Source: Salticus scenicus
Lineage: Eukaryota; Arthropoda; Arachnida; Araneae; Salticidae
Assembly: GCA_963930645.1 (NCBI GenBank)
Contig: OZ005648.1
Coordinates: forward strand, 4,850,131-4,914,130
Reading direction: 5' to 3'
Length of the DNA stretch: 64,000 nt
Position numbers and translations under genes: made by a program
The notes under the pieces: model-generated
Told to the model about the DNA's origin: nothing
The model's input: only the letters and a program-made list of their open reading frames with translations
Database searches by the model: none
Shown: one piece after another, positions 61,291-64,000 of the stretch
How positions within the stretch are numbered: the stretch's first letter is position 1
How the letters are laid out: each line of letters opens with the position of its first letter

Positions 61291-61993
61291 AATAAAAAGG
61301 TTACAAATTTATAATTGTCCTAATAACTTTCCCACAGTTATATTATACAAATATAAAGTTGGATCCATAAACTTATTAGCGCTATTAAAATAATAATAAT
61401 AACAAATAATAAGAATATAATTAGAAAATTAATGACTATCATAGCTCATTTTAAACGGACCAACAAGATATTTGCTGTACTTTTCTAGAAATCCTAATAT
61501 TTTAATAATAATTCTAAAATCAAAGACTTCTAAAAATGATTTAAAACACACACACACACACACACAAAACCAAATTAAAAATGAATCACTTACTCTTACA
61601 CTTTTTATGAGATCATTTAACCTTTTAGTATCTTGTACGCCGCAGACTTGGCACGAAATGGCGAAGCGAAATGAGAGGGAATTTCAAATCAACAGCAGGT
61701 GAATCGCAGCGCCCTCTATGCATTCGAATTGTAAGTGATGGTCCGGTACCGGCCTTATAAATTGTGGCCGCAATATGGCAAACATAAGGTTGGCCGTGTG
61801 CTAATACCCTGGAAAAGGCCAGCTGTTATTATGCCGCTTCTGAGCCACCGGCCTTTTCACTGTAGGCTGTCTTCAATGCTGGCAGCCGTAAGCGGCCCAC
61901 TGCTTCAGCTACATGTGGCAACCTGCAGCTGATGGCAAGTGCAAGATGCCAGCTGTAGGCCAGAACGAGCCCATCAGTATAAGTTTTGCTGGG

Positions 61994-64000
61994 CTGGTTT
62001 ACATTTAGAGTCTTTGTTTACTTTTGTTGTCTTTATTTACATGTGTAATCTTTGTTTCCATTTAGAGTCTTTGTTTATATTTGTAATCTTTGTTTTCATT
62101 TAGATCCTTTTTCTCATTCGTAGTCTTTGTTTACATTTGTTGTCTTTGTTTACATACAGAGCCTATTTAAATTTGCACTCTTTGTTTCCCCGTATTTGTT
62201 TACATTTAGAGTCTTTGTTTATATTTTGAGTCTTTGTTTACATTTAGACTCTTTGTTTACATTTTGAGTCTCTTAACATTTGTGCTCTTTGTTTACATTT
62301 GTAATCTGTTTACATTAAGAGCTTTGTTTACATTTGTTGTCTGTGTTTTAGAGCCTTCTCTTACATTTAGAGCCTTCTCTTTGATTTAGAGCCTTCTCTT
62401 ACATTTAGAGTGTTTGTTTACAATTAGAGCCTTGGTTTACATTCAGAGTCTTTGTTTACATTTGTAGTCTTTGTTTACAATTAGATTCCTTGTTTACATT
62501 TAGAGTCTTAGTTTACATTTCGAGTCTCTTTACATTTAGAATCTTTGTTTACATTTGTAGTCTTTGTTTACATTTGTAGTCTTTGTTTACATTTAGATTA
62601 TGTTTACATTTAGTGACTTTCTTTACATTTAGATACTTTGTTTACATTTGTAGATTTTGTTTACATTTAGAGTGTTTACATTTAGTGCCTATGTTTACAT
62701 TTTTAGTCTTTGTCTACATTTAGAGTCTTTGTTTACATTTGTATTATTTGTTTACATTTAGAGTATTTGTTTACATTTAGAGTCTTTGTTTACGTTTGTA
62801 GTCTTTATTTACATGTGTAATCTTTGTTTCCATTTAGAGTCTTTGTTTATATTTGTAATCTTTGTTTTCATTTAGAGCCTTTTTCTCATTCGTAGTCTTT
62901 GTTTACATTTGTTGTCTTTGTTTACATACAGAGCCTATTTAAATTTGCACTCCTTGTTTCCACGTATTTGTTTAGATTTAGAGTCTTTGTTTATATTTTG
63001 AGTCTTTGTTTACATTTACACTCTTTGTTTACATTTTGAGTCTCTTAACATCTATGCTCTTTGTTTACATTTGTAATCTGTTTACATTTAGAGCTTTGTT
63101 TACATTTGTTGTCTGTGTTTACATTTAGAGTCAGTTTACATTTGTAGTCTATGTTTACATTTGCAGTCTTTGTTTACATTTGTAGTCTTTGTTTACATTT
63201 AATGTCTGTTAACATTTGTGCTCTTTGTTTACGTTTAAATTCTTTGTTTACATTTGTAGTCTTTGTTTACATTTAAATTCTTTGTTTACGTTTGTGGTCT
63301 TTGTTTACATTTCGAGTCTCTTTACATTTAGTGTCTTTGTTTAAATTTAGATACTTTGTTTACATTTGTAGACTTTGTTTACATTTAGTATGTTTACATT
63401 TAGTGCCTTTGTTTACGTTCGTAGTCTTTGTTTACATGTTTAATCTTTGTTTCAATTCAGTCTTTGTTTATATTTGTAGTCTTTGTTTACATTTGTTATC
63501 TTTGTTTACATTTGTTGTCTTTGTTTACATACCGAGCCTGTTTAAATTTGCACTCTTTGTTTACATGTCTTTGTTTACATATAGAGACTGTTTACATTTT
63601 TAGTCTGTTAACATTTGTGCACTTTGTTTACATTTGTAGTCCGCTTACATTTAGATTCTTTATTTACTTTTAAAGGCTATGTTTAAATTTGTAGTCTGTT
63701 TACATTTTTACATTTAGAGCCTTTGTTTACATTTGTAGTCTTTGTTTACATTTAGAGTGTTTGTTTATATTTGTAATCTTTGTTTTCATTTAAAGCCTTT
63801 TTCTCATTCGTAGTCTTTGTTTACATACAGAGCGTATTTAAATTTGCACTCTTTGTTTCCACGTATTTCTTTACATTTAGAGTCTTTGTTTATATTTTGA
63901 GTCTTTGTTTGCATTTACACTCTTTGTTTACATTTTGAGTCTCTTAACATTTATGCTCTTTGTTTACATTTGTAATCTGTTTACATTTAGAGCTTTGTTT
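61994..64000 (+). repeat. 19-bp satellite array, right end of window
   Basis: Matches 51577-53583 at an offset of 10,417 bp with few differences and continues beyond the window. Confidence 0.93.

Larger units (their letters stand above)
55012..61993. mobile_element. 7-kb TIR element, copy 2
   Basis: 6,982 bp with the same CCCAGCAAAAC ends and the same CT-flanked satellite context as 44610-51576. Because the flanking satellite is duplicated too, this arose by segmental duplication, not by a second transposition. Differences from copy 1 are a few single bases (for example near 57900, 58674 and 59600) and tract lengths, including a longer TA run near 56315-56342. Confidence 0.88.
43750..64000. 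repeat. 10.4-kb tandem segmental duplication
   Basis: 43750-54150 recurs at 54150-64000 and runs off the window. The offset is 10,402 bp left of and at the start of the 7-kb element and 10,417 bp after it, the 15-bp gain coming from longer homopolymer and TA runs. Over the unique parts I see only scattered single-base differences, so the copies are nearly identical. Both ends are satellite, so unequal crossing-over within the array is the simplest cause. The exact left breakpoint is hidden by satellite similarity. Confidence 0.9.

Overview
The window reads as nuclear, AT-rich chromatin from an animal, most likely an arthropod and possibly a spider or other chelicerate; that placement is inference from repeat style, not a database result. 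Three points support a eukaryote: intron-containing transposon genes, tRNA-headed SINEs and an LTR retrotransposon with a K02A2.6-like pol. I see no host gene. About 34 kb is one tandem array of a 19-bp, strand-asymmetric monomer related to TTTGTTTACATTTGTAGTC, always in the same orientation. The rest is mobile DNA inserted into that array.

Layout. 1-7400: irregular array. 7400-11883: array in a higher-order repeat (HOR) of about 2.18 kb. 11884-22893: an 11,010-bp PIF/Harbinger transposon flanked by TTA, with two apparently complete spliced genes in convergent orientation: a Myb/trihelix DNA-binding protein (+, three exons, 310 aa) and a DD35E transposase (-, three exons, 355 aa). Its introns and intergenic DNA hold nested SINEs, MITEs and duplications. 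22897-34010: the HOR resumes. 34011-37605: irregular array. 37606-42356: a 4,751-bp Ty3/Gypsy-type LTR retrotransposon on the minus strand, with 176-bp LTRs that read identical, intact gag and pol, and TAGAG target duplications. 42357-44609: array. 44610-51576: a 6,967-bp element with short CCCAGCAAAAC inverted ends, repetitive GC-rich subterminal regions, nested MITEs and no recognisable transposase. 51577-55011: array. 55012-61993: a second, nearly identical copy of that element. 61994-64000: array.

The last 20 kb is a roughly 10.4-kb tandem duplication (array plus the whole 7-kb element), best explained by unequal exchange between satellite stretches. All three kinds of insertion sit in the array without extra deletion: uninterrupted paralogous monomers elsewhere in the window serve as empty-site references. 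Removing the Harbinger plus one TTA leaves an HOR spacing of 2,180 bp, the same as its neighbours.

How the parts work together. The Harbinger carries both proteins its superfamily needs and repeated GGATTAAA motifs near both ends that could be binding sites. The LTR element carries its own replication proteins. The 7-kb element looks non-autonomous. The array encodes no protein, although its 19-bp period produces many short open frames. Its monomer contains TTGTTTAC, the canonical FOXO/DAF-16 (forkhead) site, so the array presents an exceptionally dense forkhead-site cluster.
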